Program-made: the position numbers and the translations under genes
The notes under the pieces: model-generated
The model's database searches: none
What the model was told of the DNA's origin: nothing
What the model saw: only the letters and a program-made list of their open reading frames with translations
Shown: positions 32,488-41,300 of the stretch, one piece after another
Layout of the letters: every line of letters starts with the position of its first letter
Numbering within the stretch: position 1 is the first letter of the stretch
Assembly (NCBI GenBank): GCA_025360585.1
Contig: JANYBW010000063.1
Coordinates: 1-54,658 of the forward strand
Length of the DNA: 54,658 nt
Direction: 5' to 3'
Source: Actinomycetes bacterium
Lineage (GTDB): Bacteria; Actinomycetota; Acidimicrobiia; IMCC26256; PALSA-610

Positions 32488-34866
32488 ATGGACGAACTTC
32501 TCACGGAGTTCCTCATTGAAAGCTTCGAAAATCTCGATCAACTGGATCAGGATCTCGTCGCGCTTGAGCACGATCCGAACGATCTGGAAGTACTGAAGAG
32601 TATTTTCCGCACCATCCATACGGTCAAGGGCACGTGTGGGTTTTTGGGGCTCTCGATTTTGGAATCCGTTGCGCACGTTGGCGAAAACCTTTTGAGTCTG
32701 TTGCGCGATGGCGTTATGCAAGTTGATCGGCCAATCGCGGATGCGTTGATGGCGCTCACCGACGCGGTGCGTTCGATACTGGTGAACATCGAAGCGACCC
32801 AACATGAAGGCACGGAAACCTACGCAGACTTGATTGTGACACTGGAGCTGCTCGTGATTCGGGCGGAATCCGGTGAAGCTCAAAGTGTTGATGAAGCCGT
32901 ATCGCCGGTCGCTGCTGAGCCTGCGATGCCGGAAGTCTTGGCGGTGCCTTTCATTCCGGTGCCCTTCATTCCGGTGCCCGAATATGAAGCGTCCCCGGTT
33001 GGAATGCGGGTCGGTGAATTGTTGGTCGAACAGGGTGTTGTGTCCCAGGTCGATGTTGCGATTGGCCTGATCAAACAAGAAGCGGGCGATCCGCGAAGAA
33101 TTGGCGAGATTCTGACCGAGGCTGGCAACGTGACGGCCGAAGCCGTACATGCTGCGGTTGAAAGCCAGCAGGTGGGCAAGGCATCCGCGGCGGACGCAAC
33201 CCTCAGGGTCGATGTTGCGGTACTGGACAAGCTCATGACGTTGGTCGGTGAATTGGTGCTGGCCCGGAATCAGCTGCTCCAGGTCGCCACGGTCAGCGAA
33301 GCCGCAGATCCGTTGCTCTACACGACGACCCAACGGCTCAACACAATCACGTCCGAGCTCCAAAACGGTGTGATGAAGACCCGCATGCAACCGATTGGGA
33401 CCGTGTGGTCCAAGTTTCCGCGGGTCGCGCGCGATGTCGCCGCGGCGTGCGGCAAACAAGTACGCGTCGACATGGACGGTAAAGATACCGAACTCGATAA
33501 GACGATTATTGAAGCGATCAAAGATCCGCTGACCCACGTCATCCGCAACTCAATCGATCACGGCATTGAATCGCCTGAGGTTCGCGCTGAACGCGGCAAA
33601 CCCGTCGAGGGTGTCGTGTTGCTGCGTGCCTCTCACGAAGGCGGCCAGGTTGTCATTGAAATTATTGATGACGGTGGCGGCATCGACGTCGGGCGAGTGA
33701 AAGCTAAGGCGATCGAAAAGGGGCTCATCGACGTCGCGACTGCGGCAACGATGTCTGAGCGCGACGCTACGAACTTGGTTTTTCTCCCAGGATTTTCGAC
33801 CGCGGAAGCAGTCTCCAATATTTCCGGTCGCGGCGTGGGCATGGATGTTGTCAAGACGAACATCGAACGCATCGGCGGGACGATCGATCTGCACAGCGAG
33901 ATGGGTGTCGGCTCGACGTTACGAATCCGGATCCCGCTCACGCTCGCGATTGTTCCAGCGTTGATCATCACGTGTGCGGGTGAGAAATTCGCCATACCGC
34001 AGGTAAGCCTCGTCGAGCTCGTGGGCTTGAACACGACTGCCCTGGCTCAGAGCATTGAAGACATCAACGGTGCGGCGGTGTACCGACTCCGTGGTCGGCT
34101 GCTCCCGTTGCTCGACCTTCGATCCGAACTCGGCTTCGAAGCCTCCCAACGAGAAACAGCAACGATTGTCGTGTTGAAAACTGACGATCGCGAGTTTGGA
34201 CTCGTCGTCGATACGGTCAACGACACCGAAGAAATTGTGGTGAAACCACTTTCCGCGCAAATCGAAGCGATCCGGGTGTTTTCGGGTTGCACCATCATGG
34301 GTGACGGCAGAGTTGCGCTCATTCTTGATGTCGCGGGCGTTGCAAGCCGCGGCTCCGTGTCGTTCGAGGAGGATGCTGTAGCCAGCGATGGGGATGCTCT
34401 CTTGAGTCTCGACATCCGTCGCGACCGTTACATCGTGAGTGAAGTGGCGTTCGGTCGCCGGGTCGCGATTTCGTTGCTTGCCGTCGATCGGTTGGAGGAG
34501 ATTCCTTCGGCCAGTATTGAACACGCCCAGGGCCGAGAAGTTGTGCAGTATCGCGGCGAGATTTTGTCGCTGGCCGATTTAGGCACTCTCACCGGAGCCG
34601 GATCCTGCGATCGCGGCGAAACCGTTCCCGTTGTGGTCTGCACGATTGGTTCGCAACGAGTCGGTGTCATTGTGCAACGAATTGTTGACATTGTGAGCGA
34701 ACGCTTTGATTTTGAATCAGGCGGTGAGCACGGATCGCGAGGAGTACTCGGCAGTGCCGTTGTGCAAGGCGTAGTTACTGATGTCGTCGACATCGTCGCC
34801 GCGTTGGGTATTCCCGACGGAAACCCGACGAGTACTTCCGCTGAGATGGAGGCTTCCTATGTCTGA
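32488..34866 (+). CDS. cheA: CheA-type histidine kinase with MshEN-like module and two CheW domains
   Basis: A 792-residue chemotaxis-type kinase. Domains in order: HPt (1-110) with phospho-acceptor His44 in FRTIHTVKGTCGFLG; a PFIPVPFIPVPEYE linker; two MshEN-like 24-residue motifs at 172-228 (RVGELLVEQG...Q and RIGEILTEAG...Q) where P2 would normally be; dimerisation helices from about 240; HATPase with N box HVIRNSIDHGIE (near 351), DDGGGID (394) and GRGVGMDVV (448); a first CheW domain (about 485-620) and a second CheW-like domain (about 640-790). No CheY-binding P2 domain is visible. CheW overlaps its end. No receptor, CheR/B/Y or flagellar genes are in the window. The 248-bp gap before it holds no clear gene. 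Confidence 0.9.
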   Translation: MDELLTEFLIESFENLDQLDQDLVALEHDPNDLEVLKSIFRTIHTVKGTCGFLGLSILESVAHVGENLLSLLRDGVMQVDRPIADALMALTDAVRSILVNIEATQHEGTETYADLIVTLELLVIRAESGEAQSVDEAVSPVAAEPAMPEVLAVPFIPVPFIPVPEYEASPVGMRVGELLVEQGVVSQVDVAIGLIKQEAGDPRRIGEILTEAGNVTAEAVHAAVESQQVGKASAADATLRVDVAVLDKLMTLVGELVLARNQLLQVATVSEAADPLLYTTTQRLNTITSELQNGVMKTRMQPIGTVWSKFPRVARDVAAACGKQVRVDMDGKDTELDKTIIEAIKDPLTHVIRNSIDHGIESPEVRAERGKPVEGVVLLRASHEGGQVVIEIIDDGGGIDVGRVKAKAIEKGLIDVATAATMSERDATNLVFLPGFSTAEAVSNISGRGVGMDVVKTNIERIGGTIDLHSEMGVGSTLRIRIPLTLAIVPALIITCAGEKFAIPQVSLVELVGLNTTALAQSIEDINGAAVYRLRGRLLPLLDLRSELGFEASQRETATIVVLKTDDREFGLVVDTVNDTEEIVVKPLSAQIEAIRVFSGCTIMGDGRVALILDVAGVASRGSVSFEEDAVASDGDALLSLDIRRDRYIVSEVAFGRRVAISLLAVDRLEEIPSASIEHAQGREVVQYRGEILSLADLGTLTGAGSCDRGETVPVVVCTIGSQRVGVIVQRIVDIVSERFDFESGGEHGSRGVLGSAVVQGVVTDVVDIVAALGIPDGNPTSTSAEMEASYV

Positions 34867-35335
34867 ACCACGACAACTTTGCACGATGCGTGTGGGGCCC
34901 TATCTGTTTGGCGTGGATGTATCCCGTATCCAAGAGGTGATCGGTCATCAACCCACGACGCTCGTGCCGCTTGCCCCATCTGTCGTCGGTGGGCTCATGA
35001 ACTTGCGTGGTCAAATCTTGACCGCAGTCGATCTTCGCAGCCGTTTCAATTTACCGGGTCGGGCAGCGAGCGAAGATGGCGAGCCCGCTGAGTCCACCAA
35101 CGTCGTTGTGCAGACAAGTTCTGGCCCGGTGAGCTTGCTGGTCGACGCAATTGGTGAGGTGCTCGAAGTCGATGAACGACAGCGTGAAAGTACGCCGTCG
35201 ACCGTCGACGAGAATACGCGGCGACTCGTGACCTCCGTGTACAAGTTTGATGGAGCACTGCTGCTGGAGCTGGATGTTGACCGTGCGGTTTATCTGACCG
35301 AGCACGTGCTACAGCACCTCGTCGGAGCTCGATAA
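34859..35335 (+). CDS. cheW: Chemotaxis coupling protein CheW
   Basis: A 158-residue single-domain CheW. VGPYLFGVDVSRIQEVIG, LAPSVVGGLMNLRGQILTAVDLRSRF and VSLLVDAIGEVLEVDE are the conserved adaptor strands that link receptors to CheA. It overlaps the end of cheA by 8 bp and has GGAGG at 34848-34852 six bases upstream, so the pair is one operon. It is the third CheW-type module in this locus, after the two inside CheA. Confidence 0.93.
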   Translation: MSEPRQLCTMRVGPYLFGVDVSRIQEVIGHQPTTLVPLAPSVVGGLMNLRGQILTAVDLRSRFNLPGRAASEDGEPAESTNVVVQTSSGPVSLLVDAIGEVLEVDERQRESTPSTVDENTRRLVTSVYKFDGALLLELDVDRAVYLTEHVLQHLVGAR

Positions 35336-35370
35336 CCCCCGGTTTTTGCACGAAGCCGCCGCGCGTGCGA

Positions 35371-35389
35371 CAGTAGGGGATTCCTACTG
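35371..35389. promoter_or_regulatory. Inverted repeat CAGTAGG-N5-CCTACTG before the decarboxylase operon
   Basis: A perfect 7-bp inverted repeat with a 5-bp spacer, four bases before the GGAGG Shine-Dalgarno (35393-35397) of the acetoacetate decarboxylase-like gene. It could be a repressor operator or an RNA hairpin controlling translation. Confidence 0.5.
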
Positions 35390-35403
35390 CTCGGAGGTAC
35401 CCG

Positions 35404-36192
35404 ATGGGTGTTGTTCGTTATGGTCCGCGTCCAGTTGAGGCGCGGCGTAATCGTGAAATGGAAGCGACGCGAGCCGAGATTTGGTCGACCGCGCTCACTG
35501 CAACTTGGGAAACGGATCCCGAAGTAATCGCGGCGATTCTGCCGCCGCCGCTTGCGCCCATCGCGGGCGAGCCCTTCGTGCGGTGCACCATCACGACCGT
35601 ACAAATGCCGATCGGTCCGGCATTCGGCGCGGGTTGGCTTGGAGTACGCGCTCGTCATGGAGACGAAGTGGGCGAGTACCCGATTTTCATGCCCATGACT
35701 ACGGAGCAGTCCGTTGTGGGCGGCCGCGAAAATTACGGCGAACCCAAAAAAATCGCTGATGTGCGCGCTACCCGCGACGGCGACACGGTGAGCGGCACGA
35801 TCGAACGGATGGGCTTTCCGCTCATCGAGATCACTGGTCGCGTGAACGAAGTTCGTGAGCCGTACGAACTCGCTAAGCGCGACTTCTGGTTCAAATTTCT
35901 GCCGGCCGCATCTGGCGATGGTCTGGAAGATGATGGCTTTCTCGTCTACGGCGAAAAGACCGAAAAAGCTAGGACTTTTGAAGGCGTCGACGGCGTGGTG
36001 GTACTCAAAGATTCTCCGCTGGATCCCGTCGCCGATTTAGTGATTCGCCGCATGATCGACATCAATTGGACGGAACGGGCCTCAACCCAAGTTGGCGTGA
36101 CCAAAGCGCGAGTGCCCGCTGCGGATCTCTTGCCCTACATGCATCAGCGGTATGACGATCTGTCGGTGTTGGGCAAGGGCGCAAAAGACTGA
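35404..36192 (+). CDS. Acetoacetate decarboxylase-family protein
   Basis: A 262-residue protein of the ADC fold. The Schiff-base lysine region is visible as RENYGEPKKIADV near residue 115 (ExPKK motif), with PIFMPMTTEQSVVGG before it. Family members decarboxylate beta-keto acids or catalyse aldol/dehydration chemistry through the lysine imine. A strong RBS (GGAGG) supports the start. The stop overlaps the next ATG (TGATG), so it is in an operon with an amidohydrolase; the two could act in successive steps on one ring-cleavage product, which is inference. Confidence 0.87.
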   Translation: MGVVRYGPRPVEARRNREMEATRAEIWSTALTATWETDPEVIAAILPPPLAPIAGEPFVRCTITTVQMPIGPAFGAGWLGVRARHGDEVGEYPIFMPMTTEQSVVGGRENYGEPKKIADVRATRDGDTVSGTIERMGFPLIEITGRVNEVREPYELAKRDFWFKFLPAASGDGLEDDGFLVYGEKTEKARTFEGVDGVVVLKDSPLDPVADLVIRRMIDINWTERASTQVGVTKARVPAADLLPYMHQRYDDLSVLGKGAKD

Positions 36193-37445
36193 TGGCTACG
36201 AACGACCCGTACACGATCATTTCGGCCGACGGTCATGCTGGCCTCACATGTGAGGAATACCGGCCCTATCTCGATCCTGCGGTGATGCCCGAGTTTGAAG
36301 TCTTCTTAGAGGAACGGTCGGCGAAACGCGCCCAAGACCTCAAGATGAATTACGACTACATCATGCACTGGGAAGGCGACCACGCCGAGGGTTTGCGCGG
36401 TGCCTTTGATGTCGAGCAACGCGACAAAGAACTTGATGCCGACGGTGTGAGTGCCGAAGTGATCTTTGCGGACGCAGACGCCATCACGGGGAACGCGTCG
36501 CCGCCGTTTGGGGCCGGGCTTTCTGCCGGTGAAATCACCGATCCGCGTTTGGCGTTTGCTGGCGCGCACGCACACAACCGGTTTTTGGCTGAACTCTGCG
36601 CGAATAGCCCGCATCGACGAGCCGGAATTGGCCTTGTGCCGATCTGTCATGGAGTAGACGAGTCGGTTCGCGAAATCGAGTGGCTTGCGCAACAACCAGG
36701 AATTCGCGGCATCATGATCCCTACGATGTGGCGGGACCGTACGCCGTACAACAATGCGAGTTACGACCCGGTTTGGGCCGCGTGCCAAGCCGCTCAGATG
36801 CCCGTCCACGTGCATTCCGGTGAAGCACCGCGCGAGGAGTACGGCGATCACATTGGTATCTACCTCGCCGAGGTGGTGTGGTGGACTCACCGTCCGATCG
36901 CGCACCTGCTCTTCAGCGGCGCGTTTGAACGGTTTCCCGGATTGAAGTTCGTCGTCACCGAAGGCGCGGGCTACTGGGTGATGGACATGAAATGGAAGTG
37001 GGATCAATATTTCGGTGGCGGTCACACCACCAAGAAGATGGCCGCCATGATGAAGGGCATCATCTCAAAGATGCCGTCGGAATATTTCGGCACGAACATT
37101 TTCATCGGCGCCTCGACGATGTCGAAAGAAGAAATTCGCCGTCGGCACTCGATAGGCATCGACTGCGTGATGTGGGGCACCGACTATCCGCACCCCGAAG
37201 GGACATGGCCAAACACGGTGCCGCGTTTGCGCTCCGATTTTGGCGGCATTCCCGTCGACGACGCGCGGGCGATGCTTGGGCTCACCGCCGCGAACTGTTA
37301 CGGCTTCGACCTTGATGTGCTTGCGCCGATCGCTGCCGCGATTGGGCCTACCCCGGAGAGCTTCGGACAGGATCTCAGCTGGGAAACCACTGAAGCTGAT
37401 CTACGCGCCGCAACGTGGTGGAAAGACGACTACAACCTGCGCTGA
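36192..37445 (+). CDS. Amidohydrolase-2 (ACMSD-like) family protein
   Basis: A 417-residue TIM-barrel metal-dependent hydrolase or decarboxylase. The N-terminal SADGHAG replaces the usual DxHxH metal site in the form common in actinobacterial members; VHVHSGEAP supplies a central His, FVVTEGAGYW follows, and CVMWGTDYPHPEGTWP carries the conserved catalytic Asp near residue 333. It is one of three such paralogues in the window (others at 39812 and 49587). It is translated in overlap with the decarboxylase-like gene. Confidence 0.88.
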   Translation: MATNDPYTIISADGHAGLTCEEYRPYLDPAVMPEFEVFLEERSAKRAQDLKMNYDYIMHWEGDHAEGLRGAFDVEQRDKELDADGVSAEVIFADADAITGNASPPFGAGLSAGEITDPRLAFAGAHAHNRFLAELCANSPHRRAGIGLVPICHGVDESVREIEWLAQQPGIRGIMIPTMWRDRTPYNNASYDPVWAACQAAQMPVHVHSGEAPREEYGDHIGIYLAEVVWWTHRPIAHLLFSGAFERFPGLKFVVTEGAGYWVMDMKWKWDQYFGGGHTTKKMAAMMKGIISKMPSEYFGTNIFIGASTMSKEEIRRRHSIGIDCVMWGTDYPHPEGTWPNTVPRLRSDFGGIPVDDARAMLGLTAANCYGFDLDVLAPIAAAIGPTPESFGQDLSWETTEADLRAATWWKDDYNLR

Positions 37446-37489
37446 TCCATTGCGCCGTGGAGGTGCGTGCGTTGGGAGTGTTGCTGCTG

Positions 37490-37498
37490 TGGTATACT
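37490..37498 (+). promoter_or_regulatory. Extended -10 promoter (TGG-TATACT) of the DEAD-box helicase
   Basis: TATACT at 37493-37498 preceded by TGG is the best -10 match in the window. A weak TTGGGA at 37472-37477 gives a 15-bp spacer. It would start a leader of about 160 nt before the helicase start codon. Confidence 0.55.
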
Positions 37499-37504
37499 CC
37501 TGGT

Positions 37505-37666
37505 ACCACCGCGATTTTGGTCGGTGTGTTCACGCTTTTATTAGGGAGTCGTTGCTTGCTCCCGCCTCGATTTCCGTGTTTCGTTTGACGGCGCTCGAGA
37601 AGAAGCGCTAGTCCGAAATGCAACACAACCGGTCGTGTGATTTTCGCGCGTCCAGGAGAAATCATC
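37505..37666 (+). promoter_or_regulatory. Structured 5' leader of the DEAD-box helicase
   Basis: About 160 nt between the promoter and the TTG start. It contains three short hairpins: CACCG/CGGTG near 37507-37525, GGGAG/CTCCC near 37554-37573 and GCGCT/AGCGC near 37592-37608. An in-frame stretch ending at TAG 37609-37611 would encode a short basic peptide ending RLTALEKKR. Such leaders are plausible for cold- or growth-regulated helicase genes; no known riboswitch was recognised. Confidence 0.4.
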
Positions 37667-39352
37667 TTGTCTACTTTTGCTGAACTCGGCGTGCCTGCCG
37701 ACATTGTCACCGCGCTCGCTAAACATGGAATCACCGAGCCGTTCCCCGTCCAAGCGGCCACGATCGCCGATGCCCTTGCAGGCCGCGACGTCTGCGGAAA
37801 AGCCCCAACTGGCTCGGGAAAGACCCTCGCGTTTGGAATCCCGCTCGTGGTTCGGGTTGAGGCTGCGAAGCCCCGCCGCCCGCGTGCACTAGTGCTCGCC
37901 CCAACCCGCGAACTCGCAGCCCAGATCCAAAAAGAGCTTGCGCCGATGGCCCAAGCTCGCAACAAACGCGTCTTCACCATTTACGGTGGTGTGGGCTACG
38001 AACCTCAACGCAAAGCGCTGCGCAACGGCGTCGAGATTCTCGTTGCCTGCCCCGGTCGTTTGCGCGATCTGATCAACCAAGACGCAGTCCGCCTCGACAA
38101 CGTTGAGATTGTTGTCATCGATGAAGCCGACCGTATGGCCGATATGGGATTTCTTCCCGAGGTGCGCAAAATTCTCGATGAGACCTCAGCGAAACGCCAA
38201 ACGGTGCTGTTCTCCGCGACGCTCGACGGCGATGTTGCGCTGCTCACGCGTAACTATCAAACCGATCCGGTGACCCACGAAGTTGAAGGCGTCGACGAAG
38301 AAGGCGATGTTGCCCACCACTTCGAAGACTGCGAACTCGATGAACGCCCGGAGCGCACCGCGAAGGCGATTCGCGAACACGGCCCAACGATCGTGTTTAC
38401 CCGCACGCGTCACGGTGCCGAAAAGGTGGCCAAACAACTGAAGTTGCACGGCATCGATTCCGCGCCGATTCACGGCGGGTTGTCGCAAGCCAAACGTGAT
38501 CGTGCGCTCGCGGGATTTAAGGCGTACAAAGTGGAGGCGTTGATCGCCACAGACGTTGCCGCTCGTGGCATTCACGTGAACGAAGTTGCGTGTGTGATTC
38601 ACTTCGATCCGCCGGTTGATACCAAGACCTACATTCACCGCTCGGGTCGCACCGGGCGCGCCGGCAAAACCGGTGTGGTGCTTTCTTTGCTCGATCGTGC
38701 GCAACGCAAAGAAGGTCTGAAATTGCAGCGCGAATTGGGCTTGTTGTCGCCACAAGACAGTGGCCGGGTGGGCACGGGCGCGTACTCCGGTGGCAAGCAG
38801 GGCGGCAAGAAATCCGGTGGCGGTGGCGGTGGCGGCGGTCGCGGCGGTAGCCAAGGTCGTTCGGGCGGATCAGGGGGCGGCGATCCTCGGGGTCGATCGG
38901 AATCCGAGTCGCGGGGCCCGCGCTCAGCTTCCCGAGATGGCCAACGCGGTGAGTCTCGCGGCGGCGCTCGAAGCGATTCACGCAACGAATCGCGCAATGA
39001 TTCACGCAATGATTCACGAGGGGAATTCAGGGGCGATTCGCGATCAGATTCGCGTGCCAGTTCGCAAAGCGATGGTCGCTGGGCTGGTAACGGCAGTTCG
39101 AGTACACCGCGTCCCAGTGGTGGTGGCGGCGGTCCTCGTGGCCGTTCCGGTGCCGGGCGTCGAGCAGCCGAAGCCAGAATCGCGGAAGCGAAGAACTCGG
39201 GTGGCAGCTCGCGCGGTGCAGGAGCTCGACGAGGCGGTGCGAGCGGCGGCAAACCCGCAAACAGCTCCGGATCGAGTGCATCCGCTCCGAAGCGATTTGG
39301 ATTTGGTCGTTCGGGAAATGCGGGATCTGGAAATCAGGGCTCGGCCCGATAG
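37667..39352 (+). CDS. DEAD-box ATP-dependent RNA helicase with long G/R/S-rich tail
   Basis: A 561-residue helicase. The Q motif GITEPFPVQ, motif I APTGSGKT, PTREL, motif II VIDEADRM (DEAD), motif III SAT, and motif VI IHRSGRTGRAG are all visible in the first about 365 residues. The remaining about 190 residues are low-complexity Gly, Arg, Ser and Asp (SRNESRNDSRNDSRGE and similar), an RNA-binding or condensate-type tail. The TTG start at 37667 is chosen because AGGAGA lies at 37654-37659, seven bases upstream. The last 19 bp overlap the convergent GNAT gene. Roles in rRNA or mRNA remodelling are known for the family. Confidence 0.93.
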   Translation: MSTFAELGVPADIVTALAKHGITEPFPVQAATIADALAGRDVCGKAPTGSGKTLAFGIPLVVRVEAAKPRRPRALVLAPTRELAAQIQKELAPMAQARNKRVFTIYGGVGYEPQRKALRNGVEILVACPGRLRDLINQDAVRLDNVEIVVIDEADRMADMGFLPEVRKILDETSAKRQTVLFSATLDGDVALLTRNYQTDPVTHEVEGVDEEGDVAHHFEDCELDERPERTAKAIREHGPTIVFTRTRHGAEKVAKQLKLHGIDSAPIHGGLSQAKRDRALAGFKAYKVEALIATDVAARGIHVNEVACVIHFDPPVDTKTYIHRSGRTGRAGKTGVVLSLLDRAQRKEGLKLQRELGLLSPQDSGRVGTGAYSGGKQGGKKSGGGGGGGGRGGSQGRSGGSGGGDPRGRSESESRGPRSASRDGQRGESRGGARSDSRNESRNDSRNDSRGEFRGDSRSDSRASSQSDGRWAGNGSSSTPRPSGGGGGPRGRSGAGRRAAEARIAEAKNSGGSSRGAGARRGGASGGKPANSSGSSASAPKRFGFGRSGNAGSGNQGSAR

Positions 39353-39804
39353 CGCTCCGGCGCCCACGCGTAGAGCACATCGGGTTCGCCTTCTTCGTTA
39401 TCGCGACCATCACCGAAGTACTTCGCCACGAAGCCGTGTCGTTCATAGAAACGGCGCGCGCCTTCGTTGATCGCAAACGCCCACAGCTCAATGCCTTCGG
39501 GCCGACGATGTTTCGCGAGTTCAATGCAGCGTTGACCAATACCGTTTCCCGTCCAATCAGGGTGAAGGTAGAGATGGTCGATGTGGCCAGAACTCAATGC
39601 CAAAAATCCCACGATTTCGTCATCGACGACGACCGACCAAGTTTCGTAGTCGTCGATGACCGTGGTGGAGAAATGTTGGCGGCATTCATCGTCGCTGTGG
39701 GCGAGCGTGATCGACGGCAATGTTGTGTGGAAGCTCTTGAGGTAGATCTCGGCGATGGTGGGGCCGTCGAGATCTTTGGTGGCGAGACGCAGCTCGATGA
39801 TCAA
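39334..39804 (-). CDS. GNAT-family N-acetyltransferase
   Basis: A 156-residue acetyltransferase. Motif A with the acetyl-CoA pyrophosphate loop is LYLHPDWTGNGIGQRCIELAK near residues 92-112, and motif B is WAFAINEGARRFYERHGF. The start is uncertain: a TTG at 39804 gives a typical N-terminus and begins 7 bp after the amidohydrolase stop, suggesting co-transcription. The C-terminus overlaps the helicase gene by 19 bp tail to tail. The acceptor substrate is unknown. Confidence 0.8.
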   Translation of the reverse strand: MIIELRLATKDLDGPTIAEIYLKSFHTTLPSITLAHSDDECRQHFSTTVIDDYETWSVVVDDEIVGFLALSSGHIDHLYLHPDWTGNGIGQRCIELAKHRRPEGIELWAFAINEGARRFYERHGFVAKYFGDGRDNEEGEPDVLYAWAPERYRAEP

Positions 39805-39811
39805 GCGACGA

Positions 39812-41056
39812 TCACCAGCTGCGCACGACGGCGTCGGGGTCGAACGCGTTGCACGTTGAATCGGCAGGGTATTCGCTTGGTGGAAACGCGATGCTGACCT
39901 CGGCTGGCGTCGGCCCGACTCGATCCGCGATGGTCTGCAACGCGGCACGATCGAAGCCGTAGACCTCGGCTGCAGTGTCGCTGAGCATCATTCGCATCTC
40001 AGTCTCCGTCGCGCTGCTGAGCGACGCGCGCAATGCTTCGGTGGTGTACGGAAAACTGCCTTCGCTATGGGGGAAATCGCTGCCCCACATGATTCGATCT
40101 ACGCCAACTTCGTGTCGCAACGTGGCTTCGATCGGACGAATGAAACTGGCGCCGACGTAACAGTTGCGCGCAAAATATTCACTCGGTGTGTATTGCATCT
40201 TGGTGGCGACTTCGCCACCGAATTGAAACTCCGCGGCAGACTCAATGCGCATACGCCGTTGAAACCAATCGAGGCTGCGCAGCGCTCCGGGAATCCAGCC
40301 GGTTCCTTGTTCGGTCATCACGTAACGCAGGCTGGGGTGGCGATCAAAAATGCCCGAAAACATGAGGTGCCATAGCGCCCGATGTGAATAGATCGGCAGT
40401 TCGATGAGCAGAATCGCTTTCGCTTCCGGGCCGACGCCGAAATCAGGAAGGCCGGTGCCGCCGTGTTGGGTGATCGTGAAATCAGTGTCTTCGCACGCGG
40501 CCCAGATGGGTTCGTAACGCTGTGAATAGATGCCTTCGAGCTCGCTCCCCGGTGCGATGCCCGGCAGCAGAATGCCTTTGAGACCGGCGCTCTGCGCCCA
40601 ATAGATCTCCGCGACGGCGGCATCGATGTCGTGCAGCAATACTTGGGCGAGCCCGGCGCGACGGCCTGGTGTTTCCGCGCAAAAGTCGGCGAGCCAGCGG
40701 TTGTGGGCACGCAAACCGGCCCAGCGATAGTCATACTGATCCGGGCTCGGCAATCCCGCCAGAAGATTGCCCGACGGAAAAAACGGCGGAACCGTATTGG
40801 GAAACAACACCTCGGCAACGACACCGTCGGCTTCGAGCTCTCGCACTCGACGGTCGCTATCCCAATTACGATCCGCGGTGTCGGTGGTGAGATCCATGAA
40901 TGGATTCACGAACTTCGCGGCCCAGCCTTCGAACTCGTCGTGGTACTTCGCTTCGAGATAGGGCTTGTAACCCGGTATCTCGGCACCGCAATGCCCATCG
41001 GCCGAGATGATCAGATAACGCTGGTCAGTAAACGAGTTCGTTGCCGTGGTAGTCAC
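39812..41056 (-). CDS. Amidohydrolase-2 family protein (second paralogue)
   Basis: A 414-residue protein. RYLIISADGHCGAE at the N-terminus, FTITQHGGTG near the centre, YVMTEQGTGW and RIMWGSDFPHSEGSFP near residue 335 are the metal and catalytic positions of the ACMSD-like group. The GTG at 41056 is chosen because GCGAGG lies 8 nt upstream; a TTG at 41092 is an alternative. It is downstream of the P450 and CoA-transferase genes on the same strand, after a 244-bp gap. Confidence 0.87.
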   Translation of the reverse strand: MTTTATNSFTDQRYLIISADGHCGAEIPGYKPYLEAKYHDEFEGWAAKFVNPFMDLTTDTADRNWDSDRRVRELEADGVVAEVLFPNTVPPFFPSGNLLAGLPSPDQYDYRWAGLRAHNRWLADFCAETPGRRAGLAQVLLHDIDAAVAEIYWAQSAGLKGILLPGIAPGSELEGIYSQRYEPIWAACEDTDFTITQHGGTGLPDFGVGPEAKAILLIELPIYSHRALWHLMFSGIFDRHPSLRYVMTEQGTGWIPGALRSLDWFQRRMRIESAAEFQFGGEVATKMQYTPSEYFARNCYVGASFIRPIEATLRHEVGVDRIMWGSDFPHSEGSFPYTTEALRASLSSATETEMRMMLSDTAAEVYGFDRAALQTIADRVGPTPAEVSIAFPPSEYPADSTCNAFDPDAVVRSW

Positions 41057-41267
41057 GGCTGCAGCCTCGCGCTCCGGGCCTCCGGCGTACAAATGGCCAC
41101 GGCCGTGATCTTGAACTCCGCTACTTGGTGAGCTCGGGTGTTGGTAGGGCCATGTCTACCGTTCGGCGCGCCCTCTAAGTTGTTCGTAGGCGGCCAGGTT
41201 CAGATGCAATCGACGCCTGCCAGGCCGACCGAGCCGGCCGCTTGCTCCTCGGTTTGGACTTCCGATG

Positions 41268-41285
41268 GTGGGTGCGTCGACCCAC
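41268..41285. repeat. Hairpin GTGGGT-N6-ACCCAC downstream of the P450 gene
   Basis: A perfect 6-bp inverted repeat 16 bp beyond the P450 stop codon (minus strand). It has no T run, so it is at most a weak terminator or processing hairpin. The rest of the 244-bp gap (41057-41300) shows nothing else. Confidence 0.4.
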
Positions 41286-41300
41286 GCGCGATACCTCGAA

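Noticed and set aside
32470-33537. Long open frame antisense to cheA (about 355 codons) and similar long antisense frames at 728-1303, 1397-2083, 21557-22471 and 27101-28138
   Set aside because: They lie entirely opposite genes with strong domain evidence, have no RBS or -10 box at their starts, and their translations are rich in Arg/His without any motif; such shadows are common in GC-rich DNA.
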